A stretch of 18,838 bases of DNA. Source: Paracoccaceae bacterium (GTDB lineage Bacteria; Pseudomonadota; Alphaproteobacteria; Rhodobacterales; Rhodobacteraceae). The notes under the pieces are model-generated. The model did no database searches. It was not told the DNA's origin and saw nothing but the letters and a program-made list of their open reading frames with translations. Positions 1 through 7,542 of this stretch are shown here, piece by piece. The position numbers and the translations under genes were made by a program. The stretch lies in the NCBI GenBank assembly GCA_003512825.1, contig DOOI01000070.1, positions 1 to 18,838 on the forward strand, written 5' to 3'. Positions within the stretch are counted from its first letter, which is position 1; each line of letters opens with the position of its first letter.

Positions 1-1
1 C

Positions 2-1456
2 TGGACACCGTTTTCCAACCAACGCACCGACCAATGGGGCGGATCGCTGGAAAATCGCACCCGGTTTTCTCGCGAAACCATGGCCCGCATCCGCAAGGTC
101 TGTGGCGAAGACTTCATCATCGGCCTCGCCGTCAGCGACGAATACGATGTCGAAGTCGCCCTCCAACGCGAAAGCATGGCCGAAATCATTGCCCGCCACG
201 ACCAAGACGCCTTGATGGACTATGTCACCTGCGGCTCTGGTGGCTACTTTGACTTCTACAAACTCATGCCCACCTTCATGTATGGTGAAAAACTCGGCGC
301 CGACCTCGCGCGCACGCTTAAATCAGTGGTGAAAAACTGCCTGATTACTGCGGAAAGCCATATCCGCACCCCCGACAACGCCAATGAGGTTCTAGGCTCC
401 GGCGGGGCCGATCTCGTCTCCATCGTGCGCGGCCAAATCGCCGACCCGCATCTGGTGAACAAAGCCTCCGAAGGCCGCCCCGAAGATATCCGCGGCTGTC
501 TCTCGTGCAACCAGATGTGCTGGGGGCGGCGCAGTCGCGACTATTGGATCTCCTGCGTGGTCAACCCGTCGGTCGGGCGCGAATGGGAATGGGGCGGCGA
601 CCGCTTCTCAAAGACCAAGACACCAAAAACCGTACTCGTTGTTGGCGCTGGCCCCGCAGGGCTCGAAGCAGCGCGCGCTGCGGGCGAACGGGGGCATAAA
701 GTGATCCTCACCGAAGCGGCGGCGCAAATCGGCGGCCAATACCGCCTTGCAGGCCTCCAACCCCGCCGCAGCCAGATCCTTGACCTGCTCACTTGGTATG
801 AAACCCAACTCACCAAACTCGGCGTCGAAGTGAAACTGAACACCTATGTCGAAGCCGAAGACATCGCAGGATTTGCCGTCGATGAAATCATCGTCGCCAC
901 AGGCAGCCTGCCCGAAGGCCAAGGGTTCCAAAAAGCGCTCCCCCATATTGCCAGACTGCCCGGCATCGACGGGGGCAACGTCTGGCCCATCGAAGACGTC
1001 CTCGCCCGCGCTGCCCGCCTTGGCCCGCGCGTGATTGTGTTTGACGAAACAGGCGGTTGGCGCGGTTGTGGCACTGCGTGGAAACTGGCCGAAGACGGCC
1101 ATGACGTCACGCTCGTCACCCCCGACGCGATGATCGGCCGCGATCTTGTTCGGGTCGCCGCTGATTTCCCCCTTCGCAAACGCCTCGCGCAATTGGGAAC
1201 GCGTTTCGTGACCGAACATGTGCTCACCAGTTGGGGCAACGGCGGTGCTACTTTGCAATCGGCCCTGACCAGCGCCGAAACCCGCCTTGACGCCGACAGC
1301 CTTGTCCTCGCCCTTGGCAATCGATCCGTCACAGAGCTCGCAGATGCGCTCGTGGCCCAAGGCACCCCCCACCGCCTCATTGGCGATGCCGCCACGCCCG
1401 GCCAAGCCGCTTTTGCGTTCCATGCGGGCCGCAAAGCCGCCCTTGCGCTCCTTTAA
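2..1456 (+). CDS. OYE-type FMN/4Fe-4S/FAD oxidoreductase, 5'-truncated (FadH/DgcA/TMADH-like)
   Basis: The reading frame is open from base 2, so the gene starts outside the window; the first internal ATG (80) is not the start. The translated edge contains NQRTDQWGGSLENRTRF, a signature of the TIM-barrel old yellow enzyme family. Four cysteines at about residues 166, 169, 173 and 185 of the fragment (C-x2-C-x3-C-x11-C, followed by NP) match the 4Fe-4S site of 2,4-dienoyl-CoA reductase and trimethylamine dehydrogenase relatives. A Rossmann motif VVGAGPAGLEAA follows at about residue 213, and FAD- and NAD(P)-type domains fill the C-terminal half. In the family, electrons pass from substrate-reduced FMN through the cluster. 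In Rhodobacterales such proteins often demethylate small methylated amines (dimethylglycine, stachydrine, dimethylamine), but the substrate cannot be read from this fragment. The fragment has 484 residues; about 180-200 N-terminal residues are probably missing. Confidence 0.9.
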   Translation, partial: WTPFSNQRTDQWGGSLENRTRFSRETMARIRKVCGEDFIIGLAVSDEYDVEVALQRESMAEIIARHDQDALMDYVTCGSGGYFDFYKLMPTFMYGEKLGADLARTLKSVVKNCLITAESHIRTPDNANEVLGSGGADLVSIVRGQIADPHLVNKASEGRPEDIRGCLSCNQMCWGRRSRDYWISCVVNPSVGREWEWGGDRFSKTKTPKTVLVVGAGPAGLEAARAAGERGHKVILTEAAAQIGGQYRLAGLQPRRSQILDLLTWYETQLTKLGVEVKLNTYVEAEDIAGFAVDEIIVATGSLPEGQGFQKALPHIARLPGIDGGNVWPIEDVLARAARLGPRVIVFDETGGWRGCGTAWKLAEDGHDVTLVTPDAMIGRDLVRVAADFPLRKRLAQLGTRFVTEHVLTSWGNGGATLQSALTSAETRLDADSLVLALGNRSVTELADALVAQGTPHRLIGDAATPGQAAFAFHAGRKAALALL

Positions 1457-1531
1457 AAAAGGGCGGCCTTGCCATGGTGCTTTGTCAGCTTGGATATGGC
1501 CAAGCGGGGCCGGGCCGGATATGGCACGGTC

Positions 1532-2635
1532 ATGAGCGATTTCGAGATATTCCTATCGGTGGCCCCCGGGCTGGAACCTGCTTTGGCCGAAGAGGCCGCC
1601 GAAGCGGGCTTTCGGGATGTTGCGGTTGTCGTGGGCGGCGTAACCGTCTCCGGAGGGTGGCCCGAGGTTTGGCGCGCCAATTTGGTGCTGCGCGGAGCCA
1701 GCCGGGTCTTGGCGCGGATCGGGGCGTTTCGGGTGATGCATATCGCGCAGTTGGACAAGCGCGCGCGCAAATTCCCTTGGGGCGACGTGTTGCGCCCCGA
1801 CGTGCCCTGCCGGGTCGAGGTCACTACCCGCGCGTCCAAGGTCTATCACGCGGGCGCAGCCAAACAGCGGATCGAACGCGCACTGACCGAATCCTTCGGC
1901 GCGCGCTTGGCCGATGATGCGGCGGTTATTCTCAAAGTGCGGATCGAGGATGACCTGTGCACCATCAGCGTCGACACCTCCGGAGAAAGCTTGCACAAGC
2001 GTGGCCACAAACAAGGTGTGGGCAAAGCGCCGATGCGCGAGACACTGGCCGCGATGTTCTTGCGCCAATGCGGCTACCACGGCACGGAACCTGTCTATGA
2101 CCCGATGTGCGGCTCAGGTACTTTTGTAATCGAGGCCGCCGAGATCGCCGCAGGCCTCTTGCCCGGCCGCTCGCGTCGCTTTGCCTTCGAGGAGTTGACC
2201 ACCTTTGACAGCGCGGCCTTCGCGGCGCTCAAGGCGGTGTCGCCGCGTCCGGTGTCGGGCTTGCTCTTCGCGGGATCAGATCGCGACGACGGCGCCATTC
2301 GCAGCGCCACGGCCAATGCCGAACGCGCCGGGGTGGGCGCAGTTTGTGCCTTTCACCGGGCCGCCGTCTCCGACGCCAAGCCACCCGAAGGCCCGCCCGG
2401 ACTTGTGATGATCAACCCGCCTTACGGTGCGCGCATCGGTGATCGCAAATTGCTCTTTGCGGTCTATGGCGCTTTGGGCCAGACGCTGAAAACCAATTTC
2501 AAAGGATGGCGTGTCGGGCTTGTCACTTCGGATGGGGGCTTGGCCAAGGCATCTGGCTTGCCATTCCTGCCGCCGGGGCCTCCGGTGGCGCATGGCGGGC
2601 TTGGGGTTACCTTATGGCGGACAGATCGCCTGTAG
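1532..2635 (+). CDS. THUMP-domain class I SAM-dependent RNA methyltransferase (RlmL-type, COG0116)
   Basis: A 367-residue protein with an N-terminal THUMP-like RNA-binding region (about residues 45-155) and a C-terminal Rossmann methyltransferase domain. The SAM-binding motif is DPMCGSGTF (190-198) and the catalytic motif is NPPYG (295-299), typical of enzymes that methylate an exocyclic amino group. Family members such as the RlmL half of E. coli RlmKL make N2-methylguanine in 23S rRNA; the exact target here is inferred. I chose the ATG at 1532 because the alignable sequence begins there (MSDFEIFLSVAPGLEP). An in-frame ATG at 1496 would add 12 residues, and neither start has a strong Shine-Dalgarno. 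It lies 75 bases after the flavoprotein gene and 44 before pgsA, on the same strand, with no obvious terminator between. Confidence 0.88.
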   Translation: MSDFEIFLSVAPGLEPALAEEAAEAGFRDVAVVVGGVTVSGGWPEVWRANLVLRGASRVLARIGAFRVMHIAQLDKRARKFPWGDVLRPDVPCRVEVTTRASKVYHAGAAKQRIERALTESFGARLADDAAVILKVRIEDDLCTISVDTSGESLHKRGHKQGVGKAPMRETLAAMFLRQCGYHGTEPVYDPMCGSGTFVIEAAEIAAGLLPGRSRRFAFEELTTFDSAAFAALKAVSPRPVSGLLFAGSDRDDGAIRSATANAERAGVGAVCAFHRAAVSDAKPPEGPPGLVMINPPYGARIGDRKLLFAVYGALGQTLKTNFKGWRVGLVTSDGGLAKASGLPFLPPGPPVAHGGLGVTLWRTDRL

Positions 2636-2679
2636 CGTGCCCCCTTTCCCGTCCGCGCGAGAGCAGGTAGGAAGGGACT

Positions 2680-3339
2680 ATGCTTTGGACCGTGCCCAAC
2701 ATTCTGACGATCCTCCGTCTGCTCGCCGCTCCCGGCGTTGCAGTCATGTTTCTTTATTTTCATCGGCCCTATGCCGATTGGTGCGCGCTCATTCTCTTCA
2801 TGGGCGCCGCGATCACCGATTGGTTTGATGGCTATCTTGCCCGCGCTTGGAAACAGGAATCGAAACTGGGCGCCATGCTTGATCCGATTGCCGACAAGGC
2901 GATGGTGGTCATCGCGCTTGCGGTGATCTTGGGCTATTCTTCCATGTCGCCTTGGCTGGTGCTTCCGGCCACGGTGATCCTCTTTCGGGAGGTTTTCGTC
3001 TCGGGCCTGCGCGAATTCCTGGGCGATGTCGCAGGCACGCTCAAAGTCACCAAATTGGCAAAGTGGAAAACCACTGTGCAAATGGTGGCCATTGCCGTGC
3101 TGTTTTCACAAGGTGTGTTCGAGCATGCCTTTGCCAAATCCATTGCCGGAGCCGACTCTTCGGTGGTCCAGCAAGTATTGGAGGGCGGCGGCACGGATCA
3201 TGCGGGCCTGCGTTGGAAATGGGTGGCGATGGGCTGGGCAGGTGGTATCGGGCTGGGGCTCTTGTGGCTTGCGGCGCTGCTCACCGCGGTGACGGGGTGG
3301 GATTACTTCCGAAAAGCGCTGCCGCATCTGAAAGGATGA
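2680..3339 (+). CDS. pgsA: CDP-diacylglycerol--glycerol-3-phosphate 3-phosphatidyltransferase
   Basis: This membrane enzyme joins CDP-diacylglycerol and glycerol 3-phosphate to give phosphatidylglycerol phosphate, the committed step to phosphatidylglycerol and cardiolipin. The CDP-alcohol phosphotransferase signature is complete: D47-x2-D50-G-x2-A-R-x8-G64-x3-D68-x3-D72, with the four metal-binding aspartates in place. Several hydrophobic segments (about 8-28, 34-47, 73-90, 95-108, 185-205) fit an integral inner-membrane protein. At 219 residues it is somewhat longer than the E. coli protein (about 180); the extra residues, at about 150-180, look like a loop. A strong AGGAAGGG ribosome site lies 3 bases before the ATG. 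The moaD ribosome site lies inside the last codons, so pgsA and moaDE are probably co-transcribed. Confidence 0.95.
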   Translation: MLWTVPNILTILRLLAAPGVAVMFLYFHRPYADWCALILFMGAAITDWFDGYLARAWKQESKLGAMLDPIADKAMVVIALAVILGYSSMSPWLVLPATVILFREVFVSGLREFLGDVAGTLKVTKLAKWKTTVQMVAIAVLFSQGVFEHAFAKSIAGADSSVVQQVLEGGGTDHAGLRWKWVAMGWAGGIGLGLLWLAALLTAVTGWDYFRKALPHLKG

Positions 3340-3343
3340 TCTG

Positions 3344-3595
3344 ATGATCTATGACGTGCTGTATTTCGCTTGGGTGCGCGAACGCATTGGCCTGCCCAAA
3401 GAGAAAGTCACTTCTGACGCCACCACAGTCGCAGGTCTCGTGGCCGACCTTTGCGCCCGCGAAGAGCGTTACGCCGTTGCGTTTTCCGATATCTCCGCAC
3501 TCCGTGTCGCGCTAGACCAAGAGCTTTCCACCTTCGAGGCCCCCCTTGATGGCGTGCGCGAAATCGCTTTCTTCCCGCCAATGACCGGGGGCTGA
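3344..3595 (+). CDS. moaD: Molybdopterin synthase sulfur-carrier subunit MoaD
   Basis: An 83-residue ubiquitin-like protein ending in Gly-Gly (PPMTGG), the carboxyl end that is thiolated and donates sulfur to precursor Z during molybdenum cofactor synthesis. FFPPMTGG is the classic ThiS/MoaD tail. The start is fixed by AAAGGA at 3331-3336, which overlaps the end of pgsA, and only 4 bases separate the two genes. moaE follows after 3 bases, so the two subunits of the heterotetrameric synthase are translationally linked. No other cofactor gene (moaA, moaC, moeA, mogA) is in the window; they must lie elsewhere. Confidence 0.95.
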   Translation: MIYDVLYFAWVRERIGLPKEKVTSDATTVAGLVADLCAREERYAVAFSDISALRVALDQELSTFEAPLDGVREIAFFPPMTGG

Positions 3596-3598
3596 TCC

Positions 3599-4042
3599 AT
3601 GCGCGTCATCGTTCAGGAACAGCCCTTCGACCTCGCCGCCGAAGTCGAGAGTTTTGCCAAAGGCCGCACAGATCTGGGAGCGGTGGTCACCTTCCATGGC
3701 ATCGTGCGTGGCGATGACACAGGCACACTCGATCATATGATGATCGAGCACTACCCCGGCATGACCGAGCGCGCCCTCACCACGATCGCCCAAGAGGCCA
3801 TGCGCCGTTGGTCTCTGGGGGATGTGCTCGTGTTGCACCGTTTTGGGGAAATGCGTGCAGGTGACCGCATCATGATGGTCGCCACCGCCGCGCGTCACCG
3901 CAAAGATGCTTTTGAGGCGGCCGAATTCTTGATGGACTACCTCAAATCCCGCGCGCCGTTCTGGAAAAAGGAATATGCGGCGGATGGCGCATCTTGGGTG
4001 GCAGCCAAATCCGATGACGAAGACGCCCTCTCACGCTGGTAA
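3599..4042 (+). CDS. moaE: Molybdopterin synthase catalytic subunit MoaE
   Basis: A 147-residue protein that converts cyclic pyranopterin monophosphate to molybdopterin using the thiocarboxylate of MoaD. The conserved segment LKSRAPFWKKE carries K116 and K123, with the same spacing as the active-site lysines K119 and K126 of E. coli MoaE. Other family blocks are VVTFHGIVRGDD (about 29-40), LDHMMIEHYPGM (44-55) and HRFGEMRAGD (80-89). The length is normal for the family. It follows moaD by 3 bases in the same operon, which strongly supports the pair assignment. The last 10 residues are acidic (KSDDEDALSRW) and probably a loose tail. Confidence 0.96.
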   Translation: MRVIVQEQPFDLAAEVESFAKGRTDLGAVVTFHGIVRGDDTGTLDHMMIEHYPGMTERALTTIAQEAMRRWSLGDVLVLHRFGEMRAGDRIMMVATAARHRKDAFEAAEFLMDYLKSRAPFWKKEYAADGASWVAAKSDDEDALSRW

Positions 4043-4085
4043 CGCATGCCCCCTCTCGTCACCTCCCCCTTGTCAGGATGCCCAA

Positions 4086-4385
4086 ATGCCCAGCCCTTCC
4101 GAAATCCTCAACGACTTCCAAGCGTTCCTTCACCCCAAGGCCGAGGGCAAAATTCGCGGTCGCGCCAAACTGGTGATCGAAGGTGTCGGCGCGGTGCTTT
4201 TGGATGAAACAGGCGCCCGCGTCGCCGATGAAGAGGCCGATGTCGTGCTCAAAGCCAAAGAAGAGGTGTTTCGCCGCATCCTTTCGGGCGAGCAAAACGC
4301 CATCATGGCCGTCATGACGCGGAAACTTCACGTCGAAGGCAGCCCAGAGCGCGCCTTGAAAGTCGCAGGTCTTTTGGTGGGGTAA
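4086..4385 (+). CDS. SCP2 sterol-binding domain protein
   Basis: A single-domain SCP2-like protein of 99 residues. The family is a small alpha/beta fold with a hydrophobic tunnel that binds lipids or acyl chains; the bacterial ligand is generally unknown. The order is recognisable: an N-terminal helix (LNDFQAFL), a beta sheet with KLVIEG and GAVLLDE, an acidic stretch (DEEADVVLKAKEE), and the final NAIMAVMTRKLHVEGSPERA, where the MxxKLxxxGD-type consensus is conserved in modified form. I chose the ATG at 4086 because the domain starts there and AGGA (4075-4078) lies 7 bases upstream. An upstream start would run back through the end of moaE in another frame. It is 43 bases after moaE and may end that operon; a functional link to molybdenum cofactor is not evident. 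Confidence 0.85.
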   Translation: MPSPSEILNDFQAFLHPKAEGKIRGRAKLVIEGVGAVLLDETGARVADEEADVVLKAKEEVFRRILSGEQNAIMAVMTRKLHVEGSPERALKVAGLLVG

Positions 4386-4437
4386 TCCATCTGGCGCGTT
4401 GCGCGGACCATATCCGCACCGCACACCACTCATGCGC

Positions 4438-4764
4438 TCAGTTCAGCGCGAAATGCAGCGGATACTGACCATCGGTGAACGGGCCAAAAAGGTCCGGGAT
4501 GTCCGGGTGGTCCACAGGCTCGCCAGACCAATCGGGCACCAGATTTTGCTCCGAGACATAGGCCACGTAAAAGCTTTGATCGTTTTCTGCCAAGAGGTGA
4601 TAAAACGGTTGCTCGCGCGACGGACGGCTCTCCTCCGGGATCGCAGCATACCATTCCTCCGTGTTTGAAAACACCGGATCCACGTCAAACACGACACCCC
4701 GGAAGGGATGCTTGCGATGGCGCACGATCTGCCCCAGATGGTATTTTGCCGATTTTTGCAGCAT
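4438..4764 (-). CDS. hspQ: Heat shock protein HspQ (YccV-like, hemimethylated-DNA-binding fold)
   Basis: A 108-residue protein with the full HspQ pattern: KYHLGQIVRHRKHPFRGVV, DVDPVFSNTEEWY, RPSREQPFYHLLAEN and YVAYVSEQNLVPD. E. coli HspQ (YccV) is a heat-shock protein that binds hemimethylated oriC DNA and affects DnaA; in Yersinia it is an enhancer of Lon substrate specificity. Either role may apply here. An AGGA site lies about 6 bases before the ATG on the minus strand. The gene is alone on its strand: it converges on the SCP2 gene (52 bases between stops) and shares a 245-base divergent region with the lipoprotein gene at 5010. A poor promoter candidate is discussed under rejected items; I see no clear sigma-32 consensus. 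Confidence 0.93.
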   Translation of the reverse strand: MLQKSAKYHLGQIVRHRKHPFRGVVFDVDPVFSNTEEWYAAIPEESRPSREQPFYHLLAENDQSFYVAYVSEQNLVPDWSGEPVDHPDIPDLFGPFTDGQYPLHFALN

Positions 4765-5009
4765 GCATTCCTGTCCCTTTGGGCCACAAATACGCTCCGA
4801 ATGGGTAAATGTCCAACATGCCGTGAAGGATTCGATGGAAACAATCCGTGTGCATATGCCTTACAACCGTTTTCGCCCGATCTTTTGCCCAGTCTCGCGT
4901 CCAGTCTAACGCGCCGCCTCGGCATCAATCTGCCGAAAATGTGCTTAGGGGATTCCCTCACGCAGCACTTTGTCGTAGACTGAAAGAAAAACTAAGAAAG
5001 CGTGAGGCG

Positions 5010-5600
5010 ATGAGCAGATACCTTCGCGCGCTGATCCTGTTCGTAATGTTGGCGTCCTGCGGCGGGGGCGACTATTCCGCGCCGCGTAATTTGGACAATG
5101 CGTGTACGATTTTGGCACAGCGCCCTAATTATGGCAGGGCCTTCAAGGCGGCAGAGCGGCGCTGGGGCGTTCCCGTTGCTGTGCAGATGGCAACGATCTA
5201 CCAAGAAAGCAAATTTATCGGCAATGCCCGCACCCCCTTGCAATGGACCTTGGGCGTGATCCCGATGGGGCGGCAATCTTCGGCCTATGGCTATGCCCAA
5301 GCCCTTGATTCGACATGGGAAGAATACCAGCGCGCCGATGGTGGTTTTGGCCGCAAACGCGACGACATCAAGGATGCGACCGATTTCATGGGTTGGTATA
5401 TGACCAACACCCGCGAGAAACTCGGCATTTCCCTCAGCGACGCCCGCAACCAATACCTCGCCTATCACGAAGGCCCCACCGGCTATGCGCGCGGCAGCTA
5501 TCGCGCCAAAAGCTGGCTGGTTCGGATCGCAGGCGAAGTGCAATCGCGCGCCGAAATGTATGATGTGCAACTGGCCGGATGCCGCCGCAGCCTGCGGTAA
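5010..5600 (+). CDS. Lytic transglycosylase-like (SLT-domain) lipoprotein
   Basis: A 196-residue protein. I chose the ATG at 5010 because a lipoprotein signal begins at once: MSRYLRALILFVMLASC, with lipobox LASC and Cys17 as the lipidated residue. The residue after it is Gly, so outer-membrane sorting is likely. The remainder resembles the GH23/SLT fold: VAVQMATIYQESKF carries a candidate catalytic Glu67, followed by YGYAQALDSTWEEYQ (the GxxQ block), a DATDFMGWY segment, and YLAYHEGPTGYARGSY near the end. Such enzymes cleave murein with formation of 1,6-anhydro-MurNAc. The protein is a bare catalytic domain with no LysM or SPOR domain. It is transcribed away from hspQ and converges on the adenosine kinase gene. 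An upstream ATG at 4848 would destroy the signal peptide. Confidence 0.87.
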   Translation: MSRYLRALILFVMLASCGGGDYSAPRNLDNACTILAQRPNYGRAFKAAERRWGVPVAVQMATIYQESKFIGNARTPLQWTLGVIPMGRQSSAYGYAQALDSTWEEYQRADGGFGRKRDDIKDATDFMGWYMTNTREKLGISLSDARNQYLAYHEGPTGYARGSYRAKSWLVRIAGEVQSRAEMYDVQLAGCRRSLR

Positions 5601-5632
5601 GATCATCCAAGGCAACGGAAAATCAAATGGCA

Positions 5633-5651
5633 GGGCAGGGTTATCCCGCCC
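5633..5651. terminator. Possible bidirectional hairpin between convergent genes
   Basis: In the 90 bases between the convergent lipoprotein and kinase stop codons, GGGC-A-GGG pairs with CCCGCCC across a TTAT loop (7 bp with one bulged A). Read on the minus strand it is followed by TGCCATTTGATTTT, a weak T-rich tail. Placement suits a terminator for the kinase transcript, but there is no clean T-run on either strand. Confidence 0.3.
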
Positions 5652-5690
5652 CGCCCGAATGTCGCGGCCTTGGCCGAACACCCCCCGGGG

Positions 5691-6671
5691 TTACAAAAGC
5701 CCCGCAGCCGCAAAAAGCGCGCGGACATCTGCCTGCGGACGCGGCCCGATATGCCCGATCACTTCAGAGGCGGCAATCACCCCCATCCGCGCGGCCGTCT
5801 CCAGATCGCGCCCCGTGGCCAAGCCGAAAAGAAAGCCCGCAGCAAACTGATCGCCTGCGCCCGTCGCATCCACTGGCGTCACCGCAGTCACAGGCGCTTC
5901 CACCCGCACCCCATTTTGGATCGCCCAAACCGGTGCACCCGAGCGCGTGCACGCCACCACCGCACATACCGCCGCAGCCTGCCTCAACGCCGCGTCCAGA
6001 TCTTCGGTCTGATACAGCGTCATCCATTCTGCCGCATTGCCAATAGCAATATCCACATCCCCAGCGATCAACGCCTGAAAATCCGCGCGATGGCGTTCGG
6101 CGCAAAACGGATCCGAAATCGAAATTGCCGCCCGCCCGCCGGCGGCCTTCATCCGTGTCGCCGCTTCAGAAAACGCTGTCTTTCCTTCTGGCTTGTCAAA
6201 GAGATAGCCCTCCAGAAACAAGATATCCGAGCCTGCAAAAATATCAGGCACATCGGCCGAGGAAATATCTGCACCCGCCCCAAGATAGGTGTTCATCGAG
6301 CGCTCCCCATCCGGCGAGACGAAAATCATCGACCGGGACGTGGGCAAGTCCACGGCTTGCGGCGGCAAGGGAAACGCCGTCCCCGAGGCCGCAAGGCTCT
6401 CGGCAAAGAACTGCCCCAGCGCGTCATCTTTCACCTTGCCGATAAACGCCGTCTTCAGGCCCAAGGCCCCGATCCCGGCAATCGTATTGCCCACGGACCC
6501 ACCGGGCGTCTCGATCCGGTCGCGCATGGCCGCATAAAGCAACTCTGCCCGGTCGCGATCCACCAATTGCATGATGCCCTTTTCTATTCCCATCTCCTCA
6601 AGAAACGGATCATTGGCATGCGAAATCACATCGACAATCGCATTGCCGATCCCAATCACTTGATAGCTCAC
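5691..6671 (-). CDS. Adenosine kinase (PfkB/ribokinase family)
   Basis: A 326-residue PfkB sugar/nucleoside kinase. Visible blocks are the N-terminal sheet (VIGIGNAIVDV), the glycine motif PGGSVGN (56-62), GKVKDDALGQFF (78-89), NAAEWMTL (212-219) and the anion-hole/catalytic motif DATGAGDQFAAGF (268-280) with D274 as probable base. Alphaproteobacterial proteins of this length and motif set are usually called adenosine kinase (adenosine + ATP to AMP, purine salvage), but another sugar kinase substrate is possible. The start is GTG at 6671; its bases overlap the nth stop (GTGA), and a strong GAGGAG site inside nth lies 8 bases upstream. It is therefore translationally coupled to nth. Confidence 0.88.
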   Translation of the reverse strand: MSYQVIGIGNAIVDVISHANDPFLEEMGIEKGIMQLVDRDRAELLYAAMRDRIETPGGSVGNTIAGIGALGLKTAFIGKVKDDALGQFFAESLAASGTAFPLPPQAVDLPTSRSMIFVSPDGERSMNTYLGAGADISSADVPDIFAGSDILFLEGYLFDKPEGKTAFSEAATRMKAAGGRAAISISDPFCAERHRADFQALIAGDVDIAIGNAAEWMTLYQTEDLDAALRQAAAVCAVVACTRSGAPVWAIQNGVRVEAPVTAVTPVDATGAGDQFAAGFLFGLATGRDLETAARMGVIAASEVIGHIGPRPQADVRALFAAAGLL

Positions 6672-7312
6672 AGGTTCTTCTCCTCAAAAAGGCATAGGTC
6701 GCGGATCAGGCAGGCCCCACATTTGGGCTTGCGCGCCACACAGGTATAACGGCCGTGCAAGATCAGCCAGTGATGGGCGTGCTGCTGGAACTGCGCCGGA
6801 ACATGATCTTCAATCGCACGTTCCACCACATCCACATCGCGCCCCGGCGCAATGCCCGCGCGGTTGCCGACGCGAAAGATATGCGTGTCCACCGCCTGCG
6901 CGGGCATCTGCCACCACATGTTCAGCACCACATTCGCGGTCTTGCGCCCAACGCCCGGCAAGGATTGCAACGCCGCGCGCGACGACGGCACCTCGCCGCC
7001 AAACTGTTCCACAAGGATCTGGCTCATCTTGATGACGTTCTTCGCCTTGGTGCGAAACAACCCGATCGTCTTGATATGCTCAATCAAGCCATCCTCACCC
7101 AGCACAAGCATCTTCTGCGGCGTATCGGCCACCTCAAACAGCGCCTTTGTGGCCTTGTTTACCCCCGCATCCGTCGCCTGCGCCGACAGCGCCACCGCGA
7201 CCACCAAAGTATAAGCATTCACATGATGCAGCTCACCCTTCGGCTCGGCCTCCGCCGCGCGGAACCGGGTGAAAATCTCGTAAATCGTCGCATAGTTCAA
7301 TTGCTTTGCCAT
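6668..7312 (-). CDS. nth: Endonuclease III (DNA glycosylase/AP lyase)
   Basis: A 214-residue base-excision repair enzyme that removes oxidised pyrimidines and cuts the abasic site. The helix-hairpin-helix is LPGVGRKTANVVL with catalytic K124, and the catalytic aspartate is D142 in VDTHIFRV. The C-terminal 4Fe-4S ligands C191-x6-C198-x2-C201-x5-C207 are all present. Every one of these positions is offset by exactly 4 from my memory of the E. coli enzyme (K120, D138, C187 and so on). I chose the ATG at 7312, preceded by GGGGGAAAT; a TTG five codons upstream is in frame but its codons would overlap that ribosome site. The gene overlaps the kinase start by 4 bases. A tandem repeat lies 33 bases upstream of the start codon. 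Confidence 0.96.
   Translation of the reverse strand: MAKQLNYATIYEIFTRFRAAEAEPKGELHHVNAYTLVVAVALSAQATDAGVNKATKALFEVADTPQKMLVLGEDGLIEHIKTIGLFRTKAKNVIKMSQILVEQFGGEVPSSRAALQSLPGVGRKTANVVLNMWWQMPAQAVDTHIFRVGNRAGIAPGRDVDVVERAIEDHVPAQFQQHAHHWLILHGRYTCVARKPKCGACLIRDLCLFEEKNL
6680..6685 (-). promoter_or_regulatory. Ribosome binding site for the GTG-started adenosine kinase
   Basis: GAGGAG on the minus strand, inside the last codons of nth and 8 bases before the GTG at 6671. It decides the start of the kinase gene and supports re-initiation after nth. Confidence 0.75.
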
Positions 7313-7344
7313 ATTTCCCCCTACCAAGCTTGCCCGCCCTCAAG

Positions 7345-7414
7345 CAAGAGCCGTCACGCAAGAGCCGTCACGCACGGGCCGTCACGTAATGGCCAACCCC
7401 CAATAGCCATCACG
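7345..7414. repeat. 14-bp tandem repeat array, about 5 units
   Basis: The unit CAAGAGCCGTCACG occurs at 7345-7358 and again, identical, at 7359-7372. Copy three at 7373-7386 (CACGGGCCGTCACG) has two changes. The next 14 bases (7387-7400) match at only about 7 of 14 positions. A further in-phase copy at 7401-7414 (CAATAGCCATCACG) has two changes. The array lies between the divergent genes nth and the Ada/Ogt-type gene and contains no coding sequence that I can support. The constant core is GCCGTCACG; units could be a slipped-strand minisatellite or spaced protein-binding sites. Confidence 0.8.
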
Positions 7415-7542
7415 CCTTGCCTGTGCCCATCTCCCGCCGCCATCCTCCGCCTGAGCCGCCCCTCGCTTTTCTCCGCAGGTTCCGGGTCGCCAGCCCAACC
7501 CGTTTGCGCCTATGCTGGCCCGACCACAAAAGGACACCCCCG

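Noticed and set aside
608..1423. Antisense open frame of 271 residues opposite the flavoprotein gene
   Set aside because: The plus strand encodes a clear FAD/NAD domain there; the antisense product has no family features.
4787..4816. Possible hspQ promoter on the minus strand (TTGGAC, 18-base spacer, TATTTG)
   Set aside because: Only about half of each hexamer matches, and no heat-shock sigma consensus is visible; too weak to list as a feature.
5670..6749. Plus-strand open frame of 359 residues opposite adenosine kinase
   Set aside because: Arg/His/Pro-rich composition and overlap with a well supported PfkB kinase on the minus strand.
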